The notes below the pieces were generated by a model. It saw only the letters and a list, made by a program, of their open reading frames with translations. It was not told the origin of the DNA and did not search any database. From Bombella favorum (GTDB lineage Bacteria > Pseudomonadota > Alphaproteobacteria > Acetobacterales > Acetobacteraceae): a stretch of 64,000 nucleotides of DNA. The DNA lies in assembly GCF_014048475.1 (NCBI RefSeq), contig NZ_NWUS01000002.1, forward strand, positions 248,001 to 312,000. Reading direction: 5' to 3'. This document shows, one piece after another, positions 34,394 to 43,234 of this stretch (position 1 is the first letter of the stretch; each line of letters starts with the position of its first letter). The translations under genes were made by a program, and so were the position numbers.

Positions 34394-35593
34394 TTACTTG
34401 GCAGCCGGAGCAGCAGAGCCTTCCGTACGGCCATTAATGCGGACACGTGGCCCACGAGCAGGCTTCTTGCCGCTCTTGGCTTCCTCGCCCTCAATACGCT
34501 CGAGCTGACGGGCTACTTCATCATCATAGCCATAAGAAGCCGGACGCTGATTGGCCAGAGAGATTTCTGGAGCCATGGGCTTTTCCGTCTCCGGTCCCTG
34601 AAGAGCCACTTTGATGAAATGCAGAGGGCGGCGGACCGCATCCATCACCGCAGTGGACTCATAACCGGAATGGACCATGCAATCGGCGCATTTCTCATAA
34701 GCGCCCGTGCCGTACTGATCCCACGCTGTATCGTCCATCAGCTCCTTAAAGGTCTTGGCGTAACCTTCACCGAGCAGATAGCAAGGACGCTGCCAGCCAA
34801 AAACCGTACGCAGCGGCTTACCCCATGGCGTGCAGTGGTAGGTCTCATTTCCTGCAAGAAAGTTCAGGAACAGTGGAGACTGCGTAAAGCGCCATTTATG
34901 GCCCTTGCCCAGACGGAAAATATCCCGGAACAGTGTCTTGGTCTTCTGGCGGTTCAGGAAGTGTTCCTGATCCGGAGCACGCTCATAGGCATAACCCGGT
35001 GCCGTCATAACACCATCAACACCCAGCTTCATGACTTCATCAAAGAATGCCGCCACACGCTCCGGCTTCACACCGTCAAAGAGCGTGCAGTTAATGGACA
35101 CACGGAAGCCCTTGGACTTAGCCAATTTAATGGCCTTGACCGCACGCTCATACACGCCTTCCTGGCAGACAGACGAATCGTGCATCTGCTGGTCACCATC
35201 CAGATGGATGTCCCATGAGAAGAAAGGTGATGGTTTGTAATCATCGATCTTCTTCTCCAGCAGGAGGGCATTGGTGCAGAGGTAAACGTACTTCTTGCGT
35301 GCAACCAGCCCTTCGATGATCTGCGGCATCTCCTTATGCAGCAGCGGCTCGCCACCGGCCACGGCGATCACGGGGGCACCTGCCTCGGTATCAGCGTCCA
35401 TGCACTCTTGATAGCTCATGCGCTGATTGAGAATCTTTGCGGGATAATCAATTTTGCCACAACCTGCGCAAGCCAGGTTGCAGCGGAACAGCGGCTCAAG
35501 CATCAGCACCAGCGGATAGCGTTTGCGTCCAGTCAGGTGCTGCTTGAGAACGTACCGTCCAACTCGGACAGCCTGCATCAATGGTACGGCCAT
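34394..35593 (-). CDS. hpnH: Adenosylhopane synthase HpnH (radical SAM)
   Basis: A protein of 399 residues. The radical SAM cluster motif is CNLACAGC (Cys38, 42, 45), followed by AVAGGEPLLHKEMP and SINCTLFDGVKPERV. HpnH adds the adenosyl radical to diploptene and makes adenosylhopane, the first step to C35 hopanoids. The C-terminal 40 residues are a basic, Lys/Pro-rich extension. It is transcribed away from hpnM, with 351 bases between. Squalene-hopene cyclase and the squalene genes (hpnCDE) are not in the window, so they must lie elsewhere. Confidence 0.96.
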   Translation of the reverse strand: MAVPLMQAVRVGRYVLKQHLTGRKRYPLVLMLEPLFRCNLACAGCGKIDYPAKILNQRMSYQECMDADTEAGAPVIAVAGGEPLLHKEMPQIIEGLVARKKYVYLCTNALLLEKKIDDYKPSPFFSWDIHLDGDQQMHDSSVCQEGVYERAVKAIKLAKSKGFRVSINCTLFDGVKPERVAAFFDEVMKLGVDGVMTAPGYAYERAPDQEHFLNRQKTKTLFRDIFRLGKGHKWRFTQSPLFLNFLAGNETYHCTPWGKPLRTVFGWQRPCYLLGEGYAKTFKELMDDTAWDQYGTGAYEKCADCMVHSGYESTAVMDAVRRPLHFIKVALQGPETEKPMAPEISLANQRPASYGYDDEVARQLERIEGEEAKSGKKPARGPRVRINGRTEGSAAPAAK

Positions 35594-35944
35594 TATAATC
35601 CTCTGATCATTTCTCCACTGGGGGCTGCATCACGGTATCAGAACACCCGTGCCTAGCGTACGGAATATCCTTCCATCGCTGGGACCCACCACGAAACCTG
35701 CCGGTTCCTTTGCAGAAGCAGCAAGGAAATGCAAGCACAAGAGGACATCCTTCCTCCCCTTCTGCACGCCCCTGATGCCCCATGCCACTGCTATAACGCC
35801 GTCAGACTCGTTCATTCAATCATAGTGCGCTATACTACCCTGCCAACTGTAGCAGATTCACCACAGTTACGCAGCATCCCGTAGGGACCCCGTGCCAAGA
35901 GTCCCATGGCCTCTTGCATGAACAGGCACATAGGAGGAAAGAGC
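35594..35944. promoter_or_regulatory. Divergent control region between hpnH and hpnM
   Basis: No credible gene is seen. A TATACT at 35831-35836 could be a -10 box toward hpnM, but its -35 is not clear. GGAGGAAAG lies just before the hpnM start. The long spacing suggests separate promoters for both directions. Confidence 0.4.
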
Positions 35945-36610
35945 ATGCATATGAAACGTTGTCTTATGTTTTCCACTGGCATGATGGCCTTGCTAGCAGC
36001 TGTCCCCACCGCCATCGCCCCCTACTCCGCACAGGCGGCCGGCCGCTCTGCGGCTACTGCCCCAGCGGCGGCTCCTTCTACACCGCAAGCCCCGATTGCT
36101 GGCCTCTATAAAGCGCTGGAACAGTCCGAACATTCCGGGGCTGGCATTGGCAAGCGTAGCGCCATGATCGCCCCGCAAGTTGACCGGGCTTTCAACATGG
36201 ATGCTATTCTCAAGCGTTCAGTCGGTCTGCATTACGACCAGCTCTCTCCCAGTGAGCGCGACGCCCTTATCAGCGCCTTCAAGCGGTTTACCATTGCCCG
36301 CTATGCGTCCACGTTCAAACCGGGGACAGACGCTACCTTCACCGTTGCCCAGAGCAGCGTGGACGAAGGGCGCACCATCGTCCATACGACCATTGGCAAC
36401 AAGAACGATTCTCCCGAGTCTGCCACCCCCATTGATTACGTAATGGTTCAGGGCCCAGATGGCTGGCGTATCGTGGACATCCTGCTAGATGGCCATATCA
36501 GCCAGGTTGCTGCCCAGCGGGCTGACTTTAAAACCATCTTCAGTCAGAGTGGCGCCAGCGGACTGGCTCGTACGCTGACAAAGAAAGCAGATGACTTCCT
36601 GCAAGAATAA
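35945..36610 (+). CDS. hpnM: Hopanoid-associated MlaC-type periplasmic protein HpnM
   Basis: A protein of 221 residues with a signal peptide (about 1-32, ending ...APYSAQA). The rest is an MlaC/Ttg2D domain (about 70-215): FNMDAILKRSVGLHYDQLSPSERD, FTIARYASTFKPG, and DGWRIVDILLDGHISQVAAQRADF. MlaC proteins carry phospholipids across the periplasm; HpnM stands in hopanoid operons and is thought to help lipid transport. The start is chosen for AGGAGGAAAG eight bases upstream. The gene is followed by a strong hairpin and then hpnI. Confidence 0.88.
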   Translation: MHMKRCLMFSTGMMALLAAVPTAIAPYSAQAAGRSAATAPAAAPSTPQAPIAGLYKALEQSEHSGAGIGKRSAMIAPQVDRAFNMDAILKRSVGLHYDQLSPSERDALISAFKRFTIARYASTFKPGTDATFTVAQSSVDEGRTIVHTTIGNKNDSPESATPIDYVMVQGPDGWRIVDILLDGHISQVAAQRADFKTIFSQSGASGLARTLTKKADDFLQE

Positions 36611-36683
36611 AACTGGACTGCATGGCTTTTCTCTTTTCAGACCCTTCCAAGACCATATCTAACCACTGGAATCGCCATGGCAG

Positions 36684-36708
36684 GGCTGGCAGGTTTTTCC
36701 TGCCAGCC
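36684..36708. repeat. Perfect hairpin between hpnM and hpnI
   Basis: GGCTGGCAGG (36684-36693) pairs with CCTGCCAGCC (36699-36708) around a loop of five T. No T-run follows, so it is not a standard terminator; it may be an RNA processing or stability element. Confidence 0.6.
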
Positions 36709-36785
36709 AAGCAGACGGCCTTTATCCACCAGCAGGGGGCCATTCTGCCATATCAACATTATCATTCTAACGGACATCCTTGCTG

Positions 36786-37979
36786 ATGCCTTCACTGCTT
36801 ACGATAGCGTCTGCCGTGAGCGGCGCCTTTTCACTGGCCGGGTACATACAGGGCGCCGTAGGGACAGTCCTACTGGAACGATTCCGCCGGACCGTTCATG
36901 TCCCTGGTGATGCGTCTCCGTCCCCTCAACAGGGAAAACTCACCCCTCGTGAAGATTCCCTGCCGGGCGTGAGCATCATGAAACCCCTGCACGGGGACGA
37001 GCCTCTTCTGGAAGACGCACTGGAGACGTTTTTCCAACAGGATTACCCAGCGGCACGGCAAATCGTCTTTGGCCTTCAAGACAAGAACGACCCCGCTATA
37101 AAGGTCGTCCAGAAGCTACAGATGCGTTATCCAGAACAGGATGTAGCTATCGTCATCGACCAGACAGAACATGGCCCTAACCGCAAGGTGGGCAATCTCA
37201 TCAACATGTTCCCCGCCTGCAAACATGACATACTAATCATTTCCGATTCCGACATTCATGTCAGTACGGATTACGTCACCAGCATTGTGCAGGCACTTCA
37301 GCAAGAGGGCGTCCAACTTGCCACGACTCTCTATGCGGGGCTGCCAGCCAGCCAGACGCTTGTCCGCAAACTAGGGGCCTGTAGCATCAACACCAATTTC
37401 CTACCCGGTGTCATGATGTCCCGCCTTATGGGGCGACAGGACTGCCTAGGGGCCACCATGGCCCTACGGCGGGAACATCTCGCAGAGATCGGCGGGCTGG
37501 AGGCCCTAGTCCAGCATGTAGCTGACGATGCTGTGCTCGGGCAGTGCATCCGCCGCAATGGTGGGAAAATCGCCTTGGCCCACACCATCTGTCAGACCAC
37601 CGTAGCTGAGACAGATATGGGCGATCTCTTCCGCCACGAACTACGCTGGGGGCGGACTGTCCGCAGTGTGGAACCGGTCGGCTATGGGCTTTCCGCCCTC
37701 CAGCTACCGCTCTTCTGGGGAAGCCTCTGTGTCCTTTTTGCACCAGCCCGCTTATTTTCCTGGGCTCTGCTAGGGGGCGGGCTTCTCTGCCGCCACGTCA
37801 TGACACGCCGCATCGGACAGCTTACAAACTGCGCTATGCTCGGCCTTTTACCCCATCTCATCTTCCGGGATTGGCTCTCAGCCCTTGTCATGATTGGTAG
37901 CGCTCGTGGCACACATGTAACGTGGCGGGGGCAGTCGCTGCACATCTCCCGTGGCAAAAAACTTCCGAAGTCCCTATAA
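36786..37979 (+). CDS. hpnI: Hopanoid glycosyltransferase HpnI
   Basis: A family 2 glycosyltransferase of 397 residues. An N-terminal membrane helix (about 2-22) leads to the catalytic domain with SIMKPLHGDEPLLEDALETF, the donor-binding SDSDIHVSTDYV and the acceptor-side ADDAVLGQCIRRNG. Two or three membrane helices lie near the end (about 300-365). HpnI transfers N-acetylglucosamine to bacteriohopanetetrol; HpnK then removes the acetyl group. The ATG at 36786 is chosen; a TTG six bases upstream is also in frame. The order hpnI-J-K is preserved. Confidence 0.92.
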   Translation: MPSLLTIASAVSGAFSLAGYIQGAVGTVLLERFRRTVHVPGDASPSPQQGKLTPREDSLPGVSIMKPLHGDEPLLEDALETFFQQDYPAARQIVFGLQDKNDPAIKVVQKLQMRYPEQDVAIVIDQTEHGPNRKVGNLINMFPACKHDILIISDSDIHVSTDYVTSIVQALQQEGVQLATTLYAGLPASQTLVRKLGACSINTNFLPGVMMSRLMGRQDCLGATMALRREHLAEIGGLEALVQHVADDAVLGQCIRRNGGKIALAHTICQTTVAETDMGDLFRHELRWGRTVRSVEPVGYGLSALQLPLFWGSLCVLFAPARLFSWALLGGGLLCRHVMTRRIGQLTNCAMLGLLPHLIFRDWLSALVMIGSARGTHVTWRGQSLHISRGKKLPKSL

Positions 37980-38013
37980 CAAGCTCAATTCACCTTGAGT
38001 GCCCCTTTCTCCC

Positions 38014-38034
38014 GTCAACGATACCGGCGTTGAC
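38014..38034. repeat. Inverted repeat before hpnJ
   Basis: GTCAACG (38014-38020) and CGTTGAC (38028-38034) are separated by seven bases, 29 bases upstream of hpnJ and 35 after hpnI. No T-run. It is the second hairpin-forming element inside the hopanoid cluster. Confidence 0.5.
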
Positions 38035-38062
38035 AGGCCGACATTATCAGGAGTGTCCGTTC

Positions 38063-39487
38063 ATGTTGAGAACACTGTTTCTGCAGCCCCCATCTTTTGA
38101 TGGTTTTGATGGTGGTGCTGGCTCACGTTATCAGGCCAAGCGGGAAATCCGCTCCTTCTGGTATCCCACGTGGCTGGCCCAGCCTGCAGCAATGGTACCC
38201 GGTTCACGCCTGATTGACGCCCCCCCGGCCAAAATGGGCATGGGGCCGATCCTTGAGGATGTGAAGAATCGTGATCTGGTGATCATGCACACCTCCACCC
38301 CCTCCTTCCCGTCTGACGTCCGCGTAGCCCAGATGCTGAAGGACGCCAACCCGAAGCTGAAGATCGGTATGGTTGGTGCCAAGGTGGCCGTGCAGCCGGA
38401 TGAAAGTCTGGCACAGGGCAGCCCGATTGACTTCGTGGCCCGTAATGAGTTCGACTTCACCATTAAGGAAATTGCCGAAGGCAAACCCCTTGCTGAGGTA
38501 GACGGTATCACTTGGCGCAATGAAAATGGTGAGATCATCACCAATAAAGACCGCGCCATGATTGAAGACATGGACAGCCTGCCCTTCGTCACGGAAGTGT
38601 ACAAACGTGACCTGAAGATTGAAGATTACTTCATCGGCTACCTAAAACACCCGTACATCTCCATCTATACGGGCCGTGGCTGTAAATCTCGCTGCACCTT
38701 CTGCCTGTGGCCGCAGACAGTGGGCGGGCACCGTTACCGTACACGCAGCCCCGAGCATGTGGCAGCCGAGATCAAGCTCGCCATGAAATACTTCCCGCAG
38801 GTGAAAGAGTTCTTCTTCGACGATGATACCTTCACCGATGACCTCCCCCGTGCCGAGGCCATCGCCCGTGAGCTGGGCAAGCTGGGTGTGACATGGTCCT
38901 GCAATGCCAAAGCCAACGTGCCTTACGAGACGCTAAAAGTTCTGCGGGACAATGGCCTGCGTCTGCTGCTCGTTGGTTATGAGAGTGGTAACCAGCAGAT
39001 CCTGCACAACATCAAGAAGGGCATGCGCATCGAGACAGCTCGTGAGTTCACAAAGAACTGTCACAAGCTGGGCATCAAGATTCACGGGACCTTCATCGTT
39101 GGCCTGCCGGGTGAGACAAAAGAGACCATCCGTGAGACCATCGAATACGCCAAGGAAATCAACCCGCATACCATGCAGGTTTCCCTTGCTGCACCGTATC
39201 CGGGTACATTCCTGCACAAGCAGGCTTCTGAAAATGGCTGGCTGAACGAAGAAGAAGCCGAGCTGATTGACGATAACGGCGTGCAGATCGCCCCGCTGCA
39301 TTACCCGCACCTCTCCCATACGGAAATCTTCAAGAGTGTGGAGACCTTCTATAAGGAGTTCTACTTCCGCCCTTCCAAGATTTTTGCCATCCTCAAGGAA
39401 ATGGTTACCGACCCGCAGATGCTCAAGCGGCGCCTGCGTGAGGGTGTAGAGTTCTTCCAGTTCCTCCGTCAGCGTCATTCTTCCTGA
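38063..39487 (+). CDS. hpnJ: Hopanoid cyclitol-ether radical SAM protein HpnJ
   Basis: A protein of 474 residues of the B12-binding radical SAM class. The N-terminal cobalamin-like domain (about 1-150) starts MLRTLFLQPPSFDGFDGG. The cluster motif CKSRCTFC is at 207-214, followed by FDDDTFTDD and LVGYESGNQQIL. HpnJ is needed to convert glucosaminyl bacteriohopanetetrol to the cyclitol ether. The start at 38063 follows AGGAG; the frame continues upstream into hpnI only through noncoding bases. A terminator follows. Confidence 0.95.
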   Translation: MLRTLFLQPPSFDGFDGGAGSRYQAKREIRSFWYPTWLAQPAAMVPGSRLIDAPPAKMGMGPILEDVKNRDLVIMHTSTPSFPSDVRVAQMLKDANPKLKIGMVGAKVAVQPDESLAQGSPIDFVARNEFDFTIKEIAEGKPLAEVDGITWRNENGEIITNKDRAMIEDMDSLPFVTEVYKRDLKIEDYFIGYLKHPYISIYTGRGCKSRCTFCLWPQTVGGHRYRTRSPEHVAAEIKLAMKYFPQVKEFFFDDDTFTDDLPRAEAIARELGKLGVTWSCNAKANVPYETLKVLRDNGLRLLLVGYESGNQQILHNIKKGMRIETAREFTKNCHKLGIKIHGTFIVGLPGETKETIRETIEYAKEINPHTMQVSLAAPYPGTFLHKQASENGWLNEEEAELIDDNGVQIAPLHYPHLSHTEIFKSVETFYKEFYFRPSKIFAILKEMVTDPQMLKRRLREGVEFFQFLRQRHSS

Positions 39488-39511
39488 TGGCGGTCTGAAA
39501 CTACCGAGCAG

Positions 39512-39543
39512 AAAAAGGCGGCTCTATCAGGCCGCCTTTTTTA
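39512..39543 (+). terminator. hpnJ terminator
   Basis: AGGCGGC (39516-39522) pairs with GCCGCCT (39531-39537) within AAA/TTT-extended arms, with a T-run to 39543. Confidence 0.88.
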
Positions 39544-39640
39544 TACCCCGCGCCGACATTCCCATGCGGGCCTGATTAAGGCATCATGAGATGCAATCCG
39601 CCGCACATCATGTGCCCGCAACATCCATTCCCCTTCTCCC

Positions 39641-40489
39641 ATGAGCCAGACCATGACTGTTGCCCCCGACCGCCGTGTCATTTTCTCTGCTGATGATTTC
39701 GGCATGAGTGTGGAAGTCAATGAAGCTATTGAAGAGGCCCACCGTAATGGCCTTCTTAGTACGGCCAGCCTCATGGTCGCTGCCCCCGCTTTTGAGGACG
39801 CTCTAAGACGGGCTCAGAGAATGCCCAACCTGAAGCTAGGGCTGCATCTTGTTGTTATTGAGGGCGACTCCCAGCTCCATCTGCCCATCATCACGGATCA
39901 GAAAGGCTGGTTCGGCAGCAATCAGCTTGCTCTAGGCTTCCAATATTTCTTTTCCCCCGCCACACGCTCCGCCCTGAAGAAGGAAATCCACGCCCAGTTC
40001 CAGCAATTTGCCCGTACAGGGCTGGAGCTGAACCATGCCAATGCACATAAACACATGCATTTGCACCCGACCATCGGGCGTATAATGCTCCATGTTGGCA
40101 AAGCATACGGGCTAAAAGCCGTCCGCACACCTATGGAGCCCGCTGCCCCGCTAGGAGAAAAACCCAGCCTTGGGGATCGTGCTCTAGAACAATGGACCCG
40201 CATCCTCCGCCGCCAGATTCATCAGGCGGGCATGAAGACAAATGACTCCTGCTTCGGCCTGCGTTGGTCTGGCCATATGACGCCAGAGCGCATCCATCAC
40301 CTCATCCCGCAACTGCCACCCGGTGTCAGTGAAATCTATTTTCACCCAGCGAAAGGCCAGAACAGCCAGATGGCAACCCTCATGCCCGGTTATCAGCCAG
40401 AGCAGGAACTCGCCACACTGACCAGCCCCGTGACAAAAGACCTTCTGGCGGCCAACGCTATCCAGACCACAACATGGGATGCCCTCTGA
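39641..40489 (+). CDS. hpnK: Hopanoid deacetylase HpnK
   Basis: A protein of 282 residues of the YdjC-like deacetylase family. The metal site is shown by FSADDFGMSVEVN at the start and by LNHANAHKHMHLHP. Later it has VSEIYFHPAKG. It removes the acetyl group from N-acetylglucosaminyl bacteriohopanetetrol, leaving the amine that HpnJ needs. ATG 39641 and 39653 are both possible starts. It follows the hpnJ terminator by about 100 bases and so may have its own promoter. Confidence 0.93.
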   Translation: MSQTMTVAPDRRVIFSADDFGMSVEVNEAIEEAHRNGLLSTASLMVAAPAFEDALRRAQRMPNLKLGLHLVVIEGDSQLHLPIITDQKGWFGSNQLALGFQYFFSPATRSALKKEIHAQFQQFARTGLELNHANAHKHMHLHPTIGRIMLHVGKAYGLKAVRTPMEPAAPLGEKPSLGDRALEQWTRILRRQIHQAGMKTNDSCFGLRWSGHMTPERIHHLIPQLPPGVSEIYFHPAKGQNSQMATLMPGYQPEQELATLTSPVTKDLLAANAIQTTTWDAL

Positions 40490-40512
40490 ACCACCTCTCC
40501 CGTTGCTCCCAT

Positions 40513-40553
40513 AAAAAAAGGCCAGCTTCCCGGGAGGAAACTGGCCTTTTCTT
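40513..40553. terminator. Bidirectional terminator between hpnK and adenosine kinase
   Basis: AAAGGCCAG (40517-40525) pairs with CTGGCCTTT (40541-40549), with TCCCGGGA in the loop. Plus strand ends TTTTCTTTC and minus strand CTTTTTTTA. Confidence 0.88.
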
Positions 40554-40569
40554 TCATCTGACCGATTTA

Positions 40570-41556
40570 TCAGACCTTCAGAGAGAAGCCTGCATCAGGC
40601 CGGCCACCGAGACGGGTTATGACATGGCCTGCAGCCTCGTTCCCCAGCGTAGCACACTCCACCAAGGGACGCTTCCGGCTGTAACCAGCCAGAAAACCAG
40701 CTGCAAAAGCATCACCCGCACCCGTTGTATCAACAACTTTCACGGGCTTTGTCGGCACCTCATGCCGTGTCTCACCCGCCTGAACAACGGCACCCTTCTC
40801 CCCACGTGTTACCACGCCCAGCGCTACATCGCCGGAAAGGGCCTTCAGAGCCTCATCGAGATGTTCCGTCTCATACAGAGCCAAAATCTCTCCCTCATTA
40901 GCGAACAGAATATCAACTGATTCCGCTACAAAGGAACGGAACGCCGCCTGATGACGCTGGATGCAGAACGCATCAGACAATGTCAGAGCCACTTTACGCC
41001 CGGCCTCATGAGCCAACCGAGCCGCATGATAGAAAGCCTCCTGCGCCTGTGGACGGTCGAACAGGTAGCCTTCCAGATAGGTAATGGCTGATTCTGCCAC
41101 GACCTCTGCTACGACATCCTCCGGGGTGAACTCCACACAGGCACCCAGATAAGTGAACATAGTACGCTGACCATCCGGTGTGATCAGCACGATGCAGCGG
41201 GCTGTCGGGATATTCTCGTTCCCAGAAAGTGGAGCTGAGGGAAAAGCAATGCCCTGTGCCTTCATATCAGCAGTGAATTCATCACCAGCCTTGTCCGCCG
41301 CGACCTTACCTAGATAGGCTGTCTTCGTGCCCATCCGTGCGGCTACGACCGCACTATTCGCCGCTGAACCACCACCGGCTACCTGCTCGACACGAATACG
41401 CTCTTCAATCCGTGCCATTGTGGGGGCGTCAATCAGGGTCATGCTACCCGGTGCAGCACCAAATTCGGCCAACGTCTCGGCACTGACAGTGGCCAGTACA
41501 TCCACAATGGCGTTACCGATGCAGAGAAGGTCATATCTGGGAGCGGTAGAAGACAT
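40570..41556 (-). CDS. Adenosine kinase-like PfkB-family sugar kinase
   Basis: A protein of 328 residues. The family start (YDLLCIGNAIVDVLATV) and substrate loop VAGGGSAANSAVVAARMG are followed by the DTTGAGDAFAAGFLAGY motif, whose Asp is the catalytic base. This subgroup is usually annotated as adenosine kinase in alphaproteobacteria and would salvage adenosine to AMP with ATP. In this genome adenosine could also come from the hopanoid side chain path (adenosylhopane is cleaved to adenine, not adenosine, so that link is weak). A terminator is shared with convergent hpnK. Confidence 0.88.
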   Translation of the reverse strand: MSSTAPRYDLLCIGNAIVDVLATVSAETLAEFGAAPGSMTLIDAPTMARIEERIRVEQVAGGGSAANSAVVAARMGTKTAYLGKVAADKAGDEFTADMKAQGIAFPSAPLSGNENIPTARCIVLITPDGQRTMFTYLGACVEFTPEDVVAEVVAESAITYLEGYLFDRPQAQEAFYHAARLAHEAGRKVALTLSDAFCIQRHQAAFRSFVAESVDILFANEGEILALYETEHLDEALKALSGDVALGVVTRGEKGAVVQAGETRHEVPTKPVKVVDTTGAGDAFAAGFLAGYSRKRPLVECATLGNEAAGHVITRLGGRPDAGFSLKV

Positions 41557-41813
41557 AAACAGCGACTTTCTTTCATTTTTCAGGCAATCTATCTGCTACC
41601 ATAACGCCCGTAGCTGGCATATCAATGCATCTTTGACACCCAGCATTGACAGGCCAGCGAAAAGCCCCCTTTACTGGGACGGTCACTCTGGCCGGGAACG
41701 CCTTTTGGCTCTATTTCGGTTACACATCTTCTGCTGGAACGGGGTTCCAGCATCATAGTTCAACAGACCTGTGGCCCATACAGCCCCACCCAACTGTCTG
41801 ACCAAAGGAAATC

Positions 41814-42314
41814 ATGTCTCTACCTACGCCTCCTTCCCCCATGCCCGGTTCCGCTCCCCGCCAGCGGGCCTCCTCCAGCCGCTTCCATGGTCAGGATAAT
41901 GGCGGCTATACCGATAACGCCCGCACGCTTATCGTACACAGTGGCGTCACCATCCGTGGCAACATCGAGAACATCGAACGTCTCATCATTGAGGGAACCC
42001 TCGAGGTGGAGCATCTGACCGTCAAAGAGATTGTCATCTCTCCTGAAGGGTCGTTCCGTGGTGCTGCCGAGGCAGGAACTGCGGAAATTTCTGGTACGCT
42101 GGAAGGCGAGCTGACCGTCCGCAACACACTCACCGTCCGTGCTAGTGGGCGTCTCATCGGCGATGCAGAATGTCGCCGCCTACAGGTAGAAGAAGGCGGA
42201 CAGATCACCGGCAAACTGGGCATGATCACCTCCCCACTCCCAGGGACAAAAGAACACGTCCATACTCAGCCCCATGATATGGCTGATGCACCGGCAGGAG
42301 CGCAGAAAGGCTGA
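41814..42314 (+). CDS. Bactofilin (polymer-forming cytoskeletal protein)
   Basis: A protein of 166 residues. After a Pro/Ser-rich start (about 1-35), a right-handed beta-helix domain with repeated short strands covers about 38-140: TLIVHSGVTIRGNIENIERL, GTLEVEHLTVKEIVIS, GTAEISGTLEGELTVRNTL, SGRLIGDAECRRLQVEEGG. A charged tail follows. Bactofilins polymerise without nucleotide and help cell shape, stalks or polarity. It is a single gene; the M23 peptidase partner that often lies nearby is not in the window. It ends before a strong bidirectional terminator. Confidence 0.9.
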   Translation: MSLPTPPSPMPGSAPRQRASSSRFHGQDNGGYTDNARTLIVHSGVTIRGNIENIERLIIEGTLEVEHLTVKEIVISPEGSFRGAAEAGTAEISGTLEGELTVRNTLTVRASGRLIGDAECRRLQVEEGGQITGKLGMITSPLPGTKEHVHTQPHDMADAPAGAQKG

Positions 42315-42340
42315 CATACAGTTCAGCATCATGAGATAGA

Positions 42341-42379
42341 AAAGGCTGCCACCCCACATCGGGATGGCAGCCTTTTTTT
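42341..42379. terminator. Bidirectional terminator between bactofilin and gcrA
   Basis: AAAGGCTGCCA (42341-42351) pairs with TGGCAGCCTTT (42365-42375), with further CCC/GGG pairs inside and a T-run on the plus strand. Confidence 0.9.
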
Positions 42380-42411
42380 CGTGGCAGATTACCACGCCCC
42401 CGTCACTTCAC

Positions 42412-43113
42412 TCAGTGGCGGCGGTCACGGATCTTCACATAGGCAATAGCCGCATGTTCGGCACAATAGGGCTTACCAGACAAAGGCGTCGCCCCACAGA
42501 AATGGAACTCTGGCGTACCCGGGTCACCGATGGGCCACTGGCAGGTCGGCCCCTGACGTGAGGCACGCTCCACTGCCCCCCGTACACGGCGGGGCGGGGC
42601 CACTTTACGCTGCGGAATAGGTGGTGCAGCCGGACGAGGGGCCGGAGCTGGCTCGGCTTCTTTCGCCTCCTCCACAGCCACGGGAGAAACCGTATCCTCT
42701 TTCAGCGCAGCCGCCTTAGCGGGCTTCTCTTCACTGGCGGGTTTATCAGCCTTTACCTTGCTCTTGGTCGGCTTTGCTGCCCCCTCCGCAGGGGCTTTCA
42801 CCGTTTTGGCAGCAGGTGCCTTTTTCTTCTCCACAGGCTGAGCAGAAGGTGCGGGCGTTCCTACCTCTGTCTCTGCCGTAACAGGTGCAGCTTCAGCCTT
42901 CTTAGCACGGGAGCGAGCAGGCTTAGCCGCCCCCTCTACAGCTGTCTTGTTGCGGATAGGAGAAGGACGAGGCGGCAAGCCAAGACGATGAGCCTTACCG
43001 ACAACCGCATTTTTTGTAATAGCAAGCTGGCGGCCGATCTCAGCCGTTGAGAGGCCCTGCTCCCAAAGCTCCTTGAGCCGTGCGATCAGCTCGTCTGTCC
43101 ATTCCATAGCCAT
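42412..43113 (-). CDS. gcrA: Cell-cycle regulator GcrA
   Basis: A protein of 233 residues. The N-terminal DNA-binding domain (about 3-50, EWTDELIARLKELWEQGLS, EIGRQLAITKNAVVGKAHRLGL) is typical of GcrA. A long Ala/Lys/Pro-rich linker (about 55-185) follows. The C-terminal domain (CQWPIGDPGTPEFHFCG, YCAEHAAIAYV) binds sigma-70. GcrA recruits RNA polymerase to promoters with methylated GAnTC sites and is limited to alphaproteobacteria. The linker makes it longer than the Caulobacter protein of about 170 residues. The start is chosen at 43113 (GGAG upstream); ATG 43107 is nearly equal. Confidence 0.92.
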   Translation of the reverse strand: MAMEWTDELIARLKELWEQGLSTAEIGRQLAITKNAVVGKAHRLGLPPRPSPIRNKTAVEGAAKPARSRAKKAEAAPVTAETEVGTPAPSAQPVEKKKAPAAKTVKAPAEGAAKPTKSKVKADKPASEEKPAKAAALKEDTVSPVAVEEAKEAEPAPAPRPAAPPIPQRKVAPPRRVRGAVERASRQGPTCQWPIGDPGTPEFHFCGATPLSGKPYCAEHAAIAYVKIRDRRH

Positions 43114-43234
43114 CCACGTTTTCTCCACTCATTCCCACAGCATAGTATCGTGGCGATCCTGCACCGTATATTTAGCAGAAACTGGGCCAACCCAAAACCG
43201 GCCCGCTGCCCTCATGCACCCCGGACAGAAAAGG

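Noticed and set aside
35630-35815. Short minus-strand frame between hpnH and hpnM
   Set aside because: No ribosome site, no protein-like pattern; treated as control region.
41557-41813. Possible small gene before bactofilin on the plus strand
   Set aside because: The open frame begins inside the antisense of adenosine kinase and has no supporting start or ribosome site.
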